64,000 nucleotides of DNA from Pseudomonas sp. B20(2017) (GCF_002113125.1 NZ_NEJP01000013.1:1-64000); one strand, 5' to 3'. Positions 16,327 to 25,580 are shown, numbered from the stretch's first letter. Notes: generated by a model not told the origin, from the sequence alone. Program-made: numbers and translations.

Positions 16327-18228
16327 CTACAACTTCGCCTGGCGAACTGCGCCACTGCGTGATTTGGCCATCGCCGCCAACCGCACCGCAACGTTGGCCG
16401 CGCCGTAACCGGCATAACCGTTCTTGCGCTGGATGATCTCGAAGAAGAAACGCCCTTCGAACGGCTCGGTATAGACGTGAAACAACTCGCCACCCTGAGC
16501 GTCGCGGTCATACAGCACGTTGTAGTACGCCAGCTCGCTGAGGAATTCGTCATCAAAATCGAAACGCGCCGCCAGGTCGTCGTAATAGTTCAGCGGGATG
16601 TCCAGCAACGGCACGCCCGCCTCTTTCGCCCGGCTGACTTCGGCGAAGATATCGTCGCAATCGAAGGCAATGTGATGCACCCCGGAGCCGCGATAACTCG
16701 ACAGCGCGTGGGAGATCGCGGTGTTGCGGTTCTCGGAAATGTTCAGCGGCAAGCGGATCGAACTGTCGCGGCTACGTAGCGCTCGGCTCTTCACCAGCCC
16801 GTACGGATCCGGCAGTACCACTTCATCGTCGGCCTCGAAATCCAGCAGGCTCTTGTAGAACAGCACCCAGCTGTCGAGGCTGTCCGCCGGCAGCGCCATG
16901 GCCATGTGGTCGATGCGCTTGAGGCCGCCGCGCGCCACTGCATCCGGCAGCAGGTTGAAGTCGGTGCCGTAGACATCCGCCTCCTGATCCACCAGATAAA
17001 TCAGGCTGCCGTCCGGCGCACGCACCGCCGCCAGTTCCAGCTCGTTGGGGCCGACCAGTCCGCGATATGGCTGACCTTTATAGGCGACAGCGCGGGCCAG
17101 CGCACTGGCGCTGTCCTTGACCCGCACGGCGGTGGCGCACAGCGACGGGCCGTGAGCCTCGAAAAAGCTGTGGCCGAACGAATAGGGTTCGGAGTTGAGA
17201 ATCAGGTTGATATCGCCCTGACGCAACAGGCTGACGCTCTTGGAGCGATGCTGGCCGGCCTTGACGAAACCCAGCCGTTCCAGCCAATTCGACAGCTTGG
17301 CGCCCAGGCTTTCATCCACGGCGAACTCAAGAAACTCGATGCCGTTGTATTCGCTGGCCTTCGGCGTTTCGAAGAGGATTTCGCGGTTATCCATAGGCCG
17401 GATTTCCTGCTCCAGACGCTGGCGGGTTTTCTCCTCCAGGTACAGCAGCGAACGCAGACCGTCGGCCGCATTGGCCCGAGGCGGCGCGGCGCGGAAGCCG
17501 TCGTTGAAGATTTCCAGCGACAGCGGCCCGGTGTAGCCGCTCTGGATGATCGGCGCGAGAAAGCCCGGCAGATCGAATTCGCCCTGCCCCGGGAAGCAGC
17601 GGAAATGCCGGCTCCACTCCAGTACGTCCATCGCCAGGATCGGCGCGTCGGCCATTTGCACGAAGAAAATCTTGTCGCCGGGAATCTCGGCAATCGCCCG
17701 TGGATCGCCCTTGAGCGACAGTGTGTGGAAGCTGTCGAGCAACACGCCGAGGCTTGGGTGATCGGCCTGACGCACGATGTCCCAGACCTGTTGATAAGTA
17801 TTGACGTGACGGCCCCAGGCCAGCGCTTCATAACCGATGCGCAAACCACGAGCGCCGGCGCGCTCGGCCAGCAGACGCAGGTCGTCGATGAGGATCTGTT
17901 GATCGCCGATACTGTCGGGGGAGGCATTGCTGCAGACCAGCACCAGGTCGGTGCCCAGTTCCTGCATCAGGTCGAACTTACGCTCTGCCCGCTCCAGGTT
18001 ACGGTCCAGACGATCACGGCGGCAGCCTTCGAAATCGCGGAACGGCTGGAACAGCGTGATGGCGATCCCGAGGTCGGCGCACATCTGCCGGATTTCCCGG
18101 GGGCTGCCGTCGTAATACAGAAGATCGTTCTCGAAAATCTCCACCCCGTCGAACCCGGCGGCGGCAATGGCTTCGAGTTTTTCCGGCAGGGTTCCGCTCA
18201 AGGAGACGGTGGCAATGGATCGCTGCAT
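16327..18228 (-). CDS. quiC: 3-dehydroshikimate dehydratase fused to an HPPD-like domain
   Basis: This 633-aa protein converts 3-dehydroshikimate to protocatechuate, feeding the beta-ketoadipate pathway. Residues 1-280 are a TIM-barrel sugar-phosphate-isomerase-like domain with metal and active-site segments GYEALAWGR near 133, LLDSFHTLS near 167 and SLEIFND near 240. Residues from about 290 resemble 4-hydroxyphenylpyruvate dioxygenase, keeping the metal triad His near 439 (HMAMAL), His near 516 (HHIAFD) and Glu near 596 (FFEII). This two-domain architecture is known for Pseudomonas QuiC1. The activity of the dioxygenase-like half is uncertain. Divergent from the MFS gene. Confidence 0.93.
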   Translation of the reverse strand: MQRSIATVSLSGTLPEKLEAIAAAGFDGVEIFENDLLYYDGSPREIRQMCADLGIAITLFQPFRDFEGCRRDRLDRNLERAERKFDLMQELGTDLVLVCSNASPDSIGDQQILIDDLRLLAERAGARGLRIGYEALAWGRHVNTYQQVWDIVRQADHPSLGVLLDSFHTLSLKGDPRAIAEIPGDKIFFVQMADAPILAMDVLEWSRHFRCFPGQGEFDLPGFLAPIIQSGYTGPLSLEIFNDGFRAAPPRANAADGLRSLLYLEEKTRQRLEQEIRPMDNREILFETPKASEYNGIEFLEFAVDESLGAKLSNWLERLGFVKAGQHRSKSVSLLRQGDINLILNSEPYSFGHSFFEAHGPSLCATAVRVKDSASALARAVAYKGQPYRGLVGPNELELAAVRAPDGSLIYLVDQEADVYGTDFNLLPDAVARGGLKRIDHMAMALPADSLDSWVLFYKSLLDFEADDEVVLPDPYGLVKSRALRSRDSSIRLPLNISENRNTAISHALSSYRGSGVHHIAFDCDDIFAEVSRAKEAGVPLLDIPLNYYDDLAARFDFDDEFLSELAYYNVLYDRDAQGGELFHVYTEPFEGRFFFEIIQRKNGYAGYGAANVAVRLAAMAKSRSGAVRQAKL

Positions 18229-18319
18229 GTTTCAACTCCCGGTGGAGACGTCGGCTACGGAAATTGCGCCGCTTTTATAGAGTGAGCGAATTATTGGTCC
18301 CGGTTTTTCATTGAGCAAT

Positions 18320-18344
18320 TTAAACTGTACTACCCGGTTAGTTT
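18320..18344 (+). promoter_or_regulatory. Operator-like motif shared with the aroQ promoter (quiC/MFS copy)
   Basis: TGTACTA-CCC-GGTTA, flanked by TTAAA and TTT, matches the site at 14049-14073 at nearly all positions outside the central triplet. The core is an imperfect dyad (ACTACCC/GGTTAGT). It lies 91 bp upstream of quiC and 157 bp upstream of the divergent MFS start, in the same orientation relative to quiC as the other copy has relative to aroQ. Confidence 0.72.
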
Positions 18345-18501
18345 TGCGTGCGATTATCGAACACAATGCCGGTTTGGCGAATTGACGATTTTTCGCCCAC
18401 TGCCCAACATCCGTCTCACCTTGAGTCCGGAACTGAACCACCGGTCGCAGCGTGCACAACAAAAGCACACCAAATAACAAATCCAAAAACGGGTGGAACA
18501 C

Positions 18502-19839
18502 ATGATTCCTTCACAGACTTCCCGCATGGCTCCGGCCATGAGCACTGCCACGGGTGGCATCGGCGACAAGATCCGCGGCGCCATGGCCGTCGGCAAGACC
18601 CGTTGGGGCATGCTGGCGCTGGTGTTTTTCGCCACCACCCTGAACTACATCGACCGCGCCGCCCTCGGCGTCATGCAGCCGATCCTCGCCAAGGAAATGA
18701 GCTGGACGGCGATGGACTACGCCAACATCAACTTCTGGTTTCAGGTCGGCTACGCGATCGGCTTCGTGCTGCAAGGACGGCTGATCGACCGGGTCGGCGT
18801 CAAACGCGTGTTCTTCTGCGCGGTGCTGCTCTGGAGCCTGGCCACCGGCGCCCATGGTCTGGCGACCTCGGCGGTGGGCTTCATGGTCTGCCGGTTCATC
18901 CTCGGCCTGACCGAAGCGGCCAACTACCCGGCCTGCGTGAAGACCACGCGCCTGTGGTTCCCGGCCGGCGAGCGCGCCGTGGCCACCGGCATCTTCAACG
19001 CTGGCACCAACGTCGGCGCGATGTTCACCCCGATGCTGCTGCCGCTGATCCTTCACGTGTGGGGCTGGCAGGCCGCGTTCCTGTGCATGTCGGCACTGGG
19101 CGGGATCTGGCTGCTGTTCTGGGGCCTGAAGTATTTCAACCCGGAAGATCACCCGAGCGTGAAGCAGTCGGAGCTGGACTACATTCAGAAAGAAGTCGAA
19201 CCGGAACAGGCCCGCGTACCGTTCTCGCGAATCCTGCGCATGCGCGGCACCTGGGCCTTCGCCCTCGCCTACGCGCTGACCGCGCCGGTGTTCTGGTTCT
19301 ACCTGTACTGGCTGCCGCCGTTTCTCAATCAGCAATACAACCTGGGCATCAACGTCACCCAGATGGGCATTCCGCTGATCATCATTTACGTCACTGCTGA
19401 CTTCGGCAGCGTGGGCGGCGGGATTCTGTCTTCGTTCCTGATCGGTCGCGGCATGAACTCGATCAAGGCGCGGCTGCTGTCGATGTTCCTGTTCGCCTGC
19501 TGCATCATCGGCGTGGTGATGGCTGCCGGATCCGCCAACCTGTGGATCGCCGTCGCCGCCATCTCCCTGGCCATCGGCGCGCATCAGGCCTGGACTGCCA
19601 ACATCTGGAGCCTGGTGATGGACTACACGCCCAAGCACATGATGAGCACGGTCTTCGGTTTCGGCGGCATGTGCGCGGCGATCGGCGGGATGTTCATGAC
19701 CCAGATCGTCGGCCACATCCTGACCGTCACCAACAACAACTACACCGTGTTGTTCACCCTGATCCCGGCGATGTACTTCATTGCCCTGACCTGGATGTAC
19801 TTCGTGGCACCGCGCAAGATTCCTACCGTTACCGAGTAA
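18502..19839 (+). CDS. MFS transporter (ACS family), probable quinate/shikimate uptake
   Basis: This 445-aa permease has about 12 hydrophobic segments and the anion:cation symporter pattern TLNYIDRAALGVMQP near residue 48, as in phthalate, hexuronate and tartrate carriers. The ATG at 18502 is preceded by GGTGGA; a GTG three codons upstream is possible. Divergence from quiC and the shared operator region suggest uptake of quinate, shikimate or 3-dehydroshikimate across the inner membrane. Substrate assignment rests on context only. Confidence 0.87.
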   Translation: MIPSQTSRMAPAMSTATGGIGDKIRGAMAVGKTRWGMLALVFFATTLNYIDRAALGVMQPILAKEMSWTAMDYANINFWFQVGYAIGFVLQGRLIDRVGVKRVFFCAVLLWSLATGAHGLATSAVGFMVCRFILGLTEAANYPACVKTTRLWFPAGERAVATGIFNAGTNVGAMFTPMLLPLILHVWGWQAAFLCMSALGGIWLLFWGLKYFNPEDHPSVKQSELDYIQKEVEPEQARVPFSRILRMRGTWAFALAYALTAPVFWFYLYWLPPFLNQQYNLGINVTQMGIPLIIIYVTADFGSVGGGILSSFLIGRGMNSIKARLLSMFLFACCIIGVVMAAGSANLWIAVAAISLAIGAHQAWTANIWSLVMDYTPKHMMSTVFGFGGMCAAIGGMFMTQIVGHILTVTNNNYTVLFTLIPAMYFIALTWMYFVAPRKIPTVTE

Positions 19840-19851
19840 CCTGCCCTTCCT

Positions 19852-19941
19852 TGTGGGAGCGAGCTTGCTCGCGAAGGCGGACTGACATTCAGCACTGACG
19901 TTGAATGACACACCGCCTTCGTGAGCAAGCTCACTCCCACA
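19852..19941. repeat. REPIN-type inverted REP pair
   Basis: A 90-bp element has TGTGGGAGCGAGC at the left end and a near-complement with two changes (GTGAGC, CTCACT) at the right end. It lies between the converging MFS and EamA genes. Confidence 0.88.
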
Positions 19942-19948
19942 AAGCCTT

Positions 19949-20827
19949 TCAGCGCCGGCTCTGCTGCCACGCTGCCGCCAGTCCGCTGCAACAGATCACC
20001 GCAATCCCGATCACCGTCATCAGGGTCGGCGTGTGCGCAAACAGCAACCAGCCCAACAACCCTGCGAACACGATCTGGCAATAACCGAACGGCGCCAGTA
20101 ACGCCGGCGCAGCATGGCGGAACGCCTGGGTCAGAAATAGGTGCGCGGTCATTCCGCAACTGCCCAGCGCCAGCATCAACAACGCATGCCCCAGGCTCGG
20201 CACCTGCCAGAAGAACGGCACCAGCGCACTCATCACCAGCGTGTTGCACAACCCGGCGAAAAAGTTGCTCGTGGTCGGGCTGTCGACTTCCGAGAGTTTG
20301 CGGGTGAGCAACTGATAGAAGCAGAAAAACAGCGCCGAGCAGAACGGCAACAGAATCGCCGGGGTGAACAAATCACCGCCCGGATGGACGATGATCAGCA
20401 CCCCGATGAATCCGCACACCACCGCGATCCACTGACCGCCCGTCACCCGCTCCTTGAGCAGCGGCACCGACAGCGCCGTCACCAGCACCGGCGCAAGAAA
20501 GTTGACTGCCGTGGCCTCGGCCAGCGGGATGTACAGCAACGCCGTGGTGAAAAACAGGCTGGTGCCCAACAGGCACAACGCCCGCGCCAACTGCCATAAC
20601 GGGCGTTTGGTGCGCAGCACACGCAGCCCGGACTGCGGCAGGAAAATTCCCGCCATCAGCAGCGTGTGCACCAGATACCGCGCCCACACCACCATGACGA
20701 TCGGATAAAAACCCGAAAGGTATTTCGACAGCGCGTCGTGGCTGGAGAACAGGAAGGTTGCCACGACAATCAGCAAGATCCCCTTGAAGGGTTGGTTGAC
20801 GCCGGAAAGCGGAGTGCTGACGGTCAT
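19949..20827 (-). CDS. EamA/DMT-family transporter
   Basis: This 292-aa membrane protein has ten hydrophobic segments arranged as two EamA repeats (residues about 13-145 and 155-288). Typical family pieces are AEATAVNFLAPVLVTALS near residue 105 and LLKERVTGGQW. It is the last gene of a minus-strand run after the isomerase (66-bp gap) and the Gfo/Idh/MocA oxidoreductase. It may therefore move the substrate or product of that pathway across the inner membrane. The direction of transport is unknown. Confidence 0.85.
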   Translation of the reverse strand: MTVSTPLSGVNQPFKGILLIVVATFLFSSHDALSKYLSGFYPIVMVVWARYLVHTLLMAGIFLPQSGLRVLRTKRPLWQLARALCLLGTSLFFTTALLYIPLAEATAVNFLAPVLVTALSVPLLKERVTGGQWIAVVCGFIGVLIIVHPGGDLFTPAILLPFCSALFFCFYQLLTRKLSEVDSPTTSNFFAGLCNTLVMSALVPFFWQVPSLGHALLMLALGSCGMTAHLFLTQAFRHAAPALLAPFGYCQIVFAGLLGWLLFAHTPTLMTVIGIAVICCSGLAAAWQQSRR

Positions 20828-20893
20828 TGGCTCTCTCTGAATGAAAAATAAACGGTGACGAGGACGCGTGCGCCCCCGCCCCTTGAAGCAGAC

Positions 20894-21709
20894 TTAAAGC
20901 CGGGCCAACAATTCCCGTGTCCGGTCGATCGCCATTTGCGCTCGCTGCAATCCACTCACGCCTTGCTCCAGCAATTTGACCGTGGGAATTTCCAGACTCA
21001 GGGGAAGGTTAGCCGGAAGACTGCGCAACAAGCCGATCAAGTCACAATCGCCCTCGCCGGGAAACCGTCGTTCATTGCGGGCCTGACGCAAGATCTCGGC
21101 CATTTCCGTCGGCCTCGGCCCGGCAACATCGCACAACTGTGCGTAGCGCAGCCGCGAGGCCGGCACACCGTCCAGATCTTCCAACCGCGATCCGGAACGG
21201 TCGAAGTGAAACGCATCGACCAGCACCGCCCCGTTTTCGCGCCCGGCGTTGTCGACGACGCGCAACGCCTGTTCGAGATTGCGCGCATCGGTCCAGGGCA
21301 TGAACTCCAGATGCGGATGCAAACCGTAGGCCGCCGCCAGATCGCAGAGTGCCGCAAAATTATCGGTGAGCCGCTGTTCGTCGGGATCATTACCGGCGAC
21401 CAACAATTCTCTGGCGCCGAACTCTGCGCCGACGCTAAGCAGCTTCTCGAAATCCGCGACCACCGTCTGCGGTTTCAAGCGCAGGATTTCCACGTCGAGC
21501 ACGCCGATTCCGGTGTCACGCAAACGCGCCAGTGTCTGACGCCGTAAACCGCCATCGGCTACCAACGGAAAGTGATATTCCTCGGGCGTCGCCGGCTCCA
21601 GACGCAGGCCGACATGGCTGTAACCGGCACGGGCCGCGACCTCGACCATGTCAGGTGGCGACAACTCCAGCACGGTCAGGCTGGCCAGGGACAGAATTCG
21701 TTCGCTCAT
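20894..21709 (-). CDS. Sugar phosphate isomerase/epimerase family protein (TIM barrel)
   Basis: This 271-aa AP_endonuc_2-fold protein has the metal/catalytic positions LEFMPW near residue 139, DAFHFDRSG near 170 and LSLEIP near 240. Relatives include hydroxypyruvate isomerase, myo-inosose dehydratase and 3-dehydroshikimate dehydratase. It starts 2 nt after the stop of the oxidoreductase gene. The pair isomerase plus Gfo/Idh/MocA dehydrogenase is typical for cyclitol or unusual sugar catabolism. The substrate is not known. Confidence 0.85.
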   Translation of the reverse strand: MSERILSLASLTVLELSPPDMVEVAARAGYSHVGLRLEPATPEEYHFPLVADGGLRRQTLARLRDTGIGVLDVEILRLKPQTVVADFEKLLSVGAEFGARELLVAGNDPDEQRLTDNFAALCDLAAAYGLHPHLEFMPWTDARNLEQALRVVDNAGRENGAVLVDAFHFDRSGSRLEDLDGVPASRLRYAQLCDVAGPRPTEMAEILRQARNERRFPGEGDCDLIGLLRSLPANLPLSLEIPTVKLLEQGVSGLQRAQMAIDRTRELLARL

Positions 21710-21711
21710 GT

Positions 21712-22773
21712 TCAGGCCTCGATCTGCGCAGGTTCGGTGGCGCGGCCGCTGGCAGCTGCTTCACGGATGGCCTCGACCAGCGCCAGCGTTCGGGCGGCAT
21801 CGGCGGCACTCACCAGCGGTTCGACTTCCCGCCGGGCGACGCGGACGAAATGCTGCAACTGCAACCGCAGGGCTTCATCCGGTGTGAACGGTTCATCGAC
21901 CGAAAGCAACGGCTCGTGCCAACCGGCATCCACCTGATCGGCGCGGTAATGCCAGCGCTTGAGTTGCGGAATGCTCAAGGCTCCAGCTGTTCCCGCCAGC
22001 AAGTAACAAGGCTGATCGGCCTGACGCGGATAGACCGGGTTCTCCCCGGAGTTCAACTCCCAGCTCCACGGCGCCGCCACCGCATCGGAACCGGTCAGGC
22101 TGCCCAACGCTCCGCCGTCGAATTGCAGCAGGATCGCCGCGCTGTCTTCATTGGCAAAACCGCGCACCGAACGGTCGGTGATCGCCTGCACCGAACGTAC
22201 TTCGCCGCACAGGTGACGCAGCAGATCGAGGTCGTGAATCAGATTGGTCAACAGCATGCCCGCGCCTGCTTCGCGCCGCCACGCGGTTTCGAAATACTGG
22301 TCAGGCTTGCGCAGCTGGAACAACGCAGTCACCAGCGTCAGCCGCCCCAACGCTCCCTCCTTGACCAACTCATGGGCACGCACGATCAACGGATTGTGCC
22401 GCCGATGATGGCCGACCAGCACCGGCACGCCGCTGCGCTTCACCGCTGCCACCAGTTCCCGCGCCTCATCCAGGTTTACGCCCACCGGTTTTTCCAGCAA
22501 CACCGGAACACCAGCGGCGAGGCAATCCAGCGCGGTGCTGACGTGCTGATTATTCGGATTGGCGACGATCACGGCGTCTGGCCGGTTCTGCTCCAGCATC
22601 TGACGGTGATCGGGAAAATGCGCCACACCCCACTCTGCCGCCAGGGCCGGTGCCTGAGGGCCGGGATCGGCCACGGCGCATAACGCGGCCTCAGTGAGAT
22701 TTTTCAGGTGCCGATAATGTTGCTGGCCCATGTTGCCGGCGCCGATCAGGGCGATTCGAAGGGGCGGGTTCAA
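21712..22773 (-). CDS. Gfo/Idh/MocA-family NAD(P)-dependent oxidoreductase
   Basis: This 353-aa dehydrogenase has an N-terminal Rossmann fold (IALIGAGNMGQQHYRHL) and the family signature LLEKPVGVNLDEA near residue 95, whose EKP lysine is catalytic. NLIHDLDLLRHL near 180 carries the conserved histidine. Relatives oxidise myo-inositol, scyllo-inosose or sugar derivatives. First gene of the operon MocA-isomerase-EamA. A TGGAA/TTCCA-type operator lies 50 bp upstream, between it and the IclR gene. Confidence 0.88.
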   Translation of the reverse strand: MNPPLRIALIGAGNMGQQHYRHLKNLTEAALCAVADPGPQAPALAAEWGVAHFPDHRQMLEQNRPDAVIVANPNNQHVSTALDCLAAGVPVLLEKPVGVNLDEARELVAAVKRSGVPVLVGHHRRHNPLIVRAHELVKEGALGRLTLVTALFQLRKPDQYFETAWRREAGAGMLLTNLIHDLDLLRHLCGEVRSVQAITDRSVRGFANEDSAAILLQFDGGALGSLTGSDAVAAPWSWELNSGENPVYPRQADQPCYLLAGTAGALSIPQLKRWHYRADQVDAGWHEPLLSVDEPFTPDEALRLQLQHFVRVARREVEPLVSAADAARTLALVEAIREAAASGRATEPAQIEA

Positions 22774-22823
22774 GGTGCGATCCTCTTGTGATTGTTGTGG
22801 GAAAACTCACTCCATCAACAATT

Positions 22824-22838
22824 TAGAACCAGGTTCCA
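22824..22838. promoter_or_regulatory. IclR-type operator upstream of the MocA operon
   Basis: TAGAACCAGGTTCCA is an odd palindrome with a perfect 11-bp core (GAACC-A-GGTTC). It fits the TGGAA-N5-TTCCA pattern known for IclR proteins and resembles the site at 23800-23814. Confidence 0.65.
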
Positions 22839-22889
22839 GATTCTCACACCCGCCCGACTGAAAAGTGGGCGAACAGCGCACAGCTTTGT

Positions 22890-23666
22890 TTAAACGAACA
22901 ACTCCGAGGCCAGGCTGGCCGCCGACAACTCCTCAGTGAATGTCAGCAGCAACGGCGCCAGTTCATGCAATCGTGCCCCCGGCATCCGTGCGCTTGGCCC
23001 GGCGATGCTGAGCACGCCGATCACCCGGCCATCGGCAGGATGTTTCACCACGGCAGCAATCGCCGAAGTGCCCACCGCCGAGCTTTCTTCCACACAGGCA
23101 TAACCCTGTTCCCGGGCCACGCGCAGGCGTTCGAGCAGTTCAATATTGGAACGCGGCGCGTTGGGCCCGATATCCGCCGGCACCTCCGCGCCCTGGCGTT
23201 CGACCAGCGACAACGCCTCGGCGTCGCTCATGCACGCCAGCCACGCATGACCCGATGCGGTGTAGAACAGCGGCGCATCGCGACCCATGTCCGGGTCGTA
23301 ACGCAGACCGGTGCGAGCGCCCTGTGCCTTGGCGATCCAGGTCTGGCGTTCGCCGTCGATCACCCCCAGACGCACCAGCTCACCGGTTTCCTGGGCCAGC
23401 CTATCGAGCACCGGCTGCACGATGTCGGCGCCGCTGCTCGACAGGTACTGAAAGCCCATCGCAACCAGTTTGGTCGACAGGTGATAACGCAACGTCTCCG
23501 GGTTCTGCCGCACGTAACCCAGCCGGATCAGCTCGGCGAGCAGGCGATGCGTCGCGCTCTTCGGAATGTCCAGTTGCTCGGCCAGGGTCTGCATCGGCAG
23601 CCCGCGCGGATCACTGGTGAGGCTTTCCAGCACGCTGAAAACCCGTTCGATTTGACTGCCGGCCAT
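22890..23666 (-). CDS. IclR-family transcriptional regulator
   Basis: This 258-aa regulator has an N-terminal winged HTH (MAGSQIERVFSVLESLTSDP, then LAEQLDIPKSATHRLLAELI). A C-terminal effector domain carries the family's GYACVEES and GVLSIAGPSARM segments near residues 185 and 215. The ATG at 23666 is preceded by GAGAG and gives the usual N-terminus. It lies between the MocA operon (same strand) and the FAD dehydrogenase gene (divergent). Matching dyads in front of both suggest that it controls both units. Confidence 0.88.
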   Translation of the reverse strand: MAGSQIERVFSVLESLTSDPRGLPMQTLAEQLDIPKSATHRLLAELIRLGYVRQNPETLRYHLSTKLVAMGFQYLSSSGADIVQPVLDRLAQETGELVRLGVIDGERQTWIAKAQGARTGLRYDPDMGRDAPLFYTASGHAWLACMSDAEALSLVERQGAEVPADIGPNAPRSNIELLERLRVAREQGYACVEESSAVGTSAIAAVVKHPADGRVIGVLSIAGPSARMPGARLHELAPLLLTFTEELSAASLASELFV

Positions 23667-23799
23667 AGTGAGCTCTCGGTGAAATTTCGCCGATTCTAGA
23701 AGACATCCCGAGGAATGCGAAATCTGGAACCCGACGTCCGATAACCGCCCACTTTGCACGTCAGTCGGTTGATCTGCTTCGCCCGCACTGGTTATTTTC

Positions 23800-23814
23800 T
23801 GGAACATGATTCTA
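23800..23814. promoter_or_regulatory. IclR-type operator upstream of the FAD dehydrogenase gene
   Basis: TGGAACATGATTCTA follows the same TGGAA-N5-TTC(C/T)A pattern as 22824-22838. It ends 29 bp before the FAD dehydrogenase ATG. A further short palindrome, TTCTAGAA, lies at 23694-23701 just upstream of the IclR start. Confidence 0.6.
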
Positions 23815-23843
23815 AAAACAATTGATTGCTGGAGCCCTTGCTA

Positions 23844-25580
23844 ATGTCTGCCATTCCCGATATCGACTGCGACGTTCTGGTGGTCGGCTCCGGCGCCGCC
23901 GGTTTGTCGGCCGCCGTCACCGCCGCCTGGCATGGCTTGAAGGTCATCGTGGTGGAAAAGGATCCGGTGTTCGGCGGCGCCACCGCATGGTCCGGCGGCT
24001 GGGCGTGGGTGCCGTGCAATCCGCTGGCCCGGCGCGCCGGGATCGTGGAAGACGTGGAACTGCCGCGCACCTATCTGCGCCACGAACTCGGCGAGCACTA
24101 CGACCCGGCCATGATCAACGCCTTCCTTGAAGCCGGCCCGCGCATGGTGGCGTTCTTCGAACAACACACCGCCCTGCAATTCGCCGACGGCAACGCCATC
24201 GCCGACATCCACGGCGAAACACCGGGCGCCGGTACCGGCGGACGCTCGGTGATTGCCGCCCCCTATGACGGACGAAAGGTCGGGCGCCTGCTCAAGCGTC
24301 TTCGCACAACCATGCGCGAAACATCGTTCATGGGCATGCCGATCATGGCCGGCGCGGACCTGTCGGCGTTTCTCAATCTGACCCGCTCGTTGTCGGCGGC
24401 CTGGCACGTGACCCGGCGTTTCGCTCGCCACCTGCTGGACCTGACGCTGCACGGTCGGGCGATGCAACTGGTCAACGGCGTGGCGCTGGTGGCGCGGCTG
24501 GCGAAATCCGCCGAGGACCTTGGCGTATTGCTGTGGGAGTCGGCGCCGGTAACCGAACTACTGCGCGACGAAACACGCATCACTGGTGCTCGCGTGAACA
24601 CCGCAAAAGGCCCGGTCAATGTCCATGCCCGCAAAGCCGTGGTGCTCGCCGCGGGCGGATTTGCCAACGACATCGAGCGGCGCAAGGCCTTGTTCCCTCG
24701 CACGCCCACCGGTCATGAGCATTGGGCGCTGCCTCCGCTGGCAATCAATGGCGACGGCCTGCGACTGGGCGAAACCGTCGGAGCCCGGGTCAATACCGAT
24801 GTGGCCTCGCCCGTGGCATGGGCACCGGTCTCGCAAGTGCCGCATTCCGACGGAAGCATCGGCCATTTCCCGCACATCATCGAACGCGGCAAACCGGGGA
24901 TCATTGGCGTGCTGCGCAACGGCCAGCGCTTCGTCAATGAAGCCAACGGCTATTACGACTATGTCAGCGCCATGGTCGCCGCCGCCCCAGAAGGCGAAGA
25001 GGTTGCGTCCTGGCTGATCTGCACCCGTGCGTTCCAGCGGCGTTACGGGCTCGGCATGTCTCGGCCGTTTCCGGTGCCGGTGTCAGGTTTTATCCGCAGC
25101 GGCTATCTGAAAACCGGCAATACCCTTGAGGAATTGGCCACCGCATGCGGCATCGATCCGAACGGTTTACGCGCCACTCTCCATGACTACAACCACCATG
25201 CCCGGCACGGCGAAGATCCGCTGTTCGGTCGCGGTTCGACCCCGTACAACCGCAAACAGGGCGATCCGGCGCAACAGCCCAATCCGTGCGTGGCGCCCAT
25301 CGAACAAGGCCCGTTCTACGCGGTGAAGGTGCAGCCGGGCTGCTTCGGCACCTTCGCCGGGCTCAAGGTCAACCCGCATGCGCAAGTGCTCGACGCCGCA
25401 GACCAGCCTATCGCCGGGCTCTACGCTGCCGGTGGCGACATGGCCAGCATCATGGGCGGGCATTATCCGGCGGGCGGGATCAACCTAGGCCCGGCCCTGA
25501 CTTTCGGTTACATCGCAGCCCGGCACATGGCGGGCGCCACGGCTTTCGAACAGGAGATCGACCATGCAGCACATCGTTAA
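23844..25580 (+). CDS. FAD-binding dehydrogenase (fumarate reductase/KstD-like)
   Basis: This 578-aa flavoprotein has the dinucleotide-binding motif VVGSGAAGLSAAVTAA near residue 14 and an EKDPVFGGATAWSGGWAW segment typical of FAD_binding_2 enzymes. The C-terminal part GLYAAGGDMASIMGGHYPAG closes the FAD site near 535. Relatives are 3-ketosteroid delta1-dehydrogenase, flavocytochrome c fumarate reductase and urocanate reductase. The substrate is not evident; context suggests a cyclic polyol or ketone. GGAG lies 9 nt before the ATG. It overlaps the aldo/keto reductase gene by 17 nt. Confidence 0.87.
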   Translation: MSAIPDIDCDVLVVGSGAAGLSAAVTAAWHGLKVIVVEKDPVFGGATAWSGGWAWVPCNPLARRAGIVEDVELPRTYLRHELGEHYDPAMINAFLEAGPRMVAFFEQHTALQFADGNAIADIHGETPGAGTGGRSVIAAPYDGRKVGRLLKRLRTTMRETSFMGMPIMAGADLSAFLNLTRSLSAAWHVTRRFARHLLDLTLHGRAMQLVNGVALVARLAKSAEDLGVLLWESAPVTELLRDETRITGARVNTAKGPVNVHARKAVVLAAGGFANDIERRKALFPRTPTGHEHWALPPLAINGDGLRLGETVGARVNTDVASPVAWAPVSQVPHSDGSIGHFPHIIERGKPGIIGVLRNGQRFVNEANGYYDYVSAMVAAAPEGEEVASWLICTRAFQRRYGLGMSRPFPVPVSGFIRSGYLKTGNTLEELATACGIDPNGLRATLHDYNHHARHGEDPLFGRGSTPYNRKQGDPAQQPNPCVAPIEQGPFYAVKVQPGCFGTFAGLKVNPHAQVLDAADQPIAGLYAAGGDMASIMGGHYPAGGINLGPALTFGYIAARHMAGATAFEQEIDHAAHR

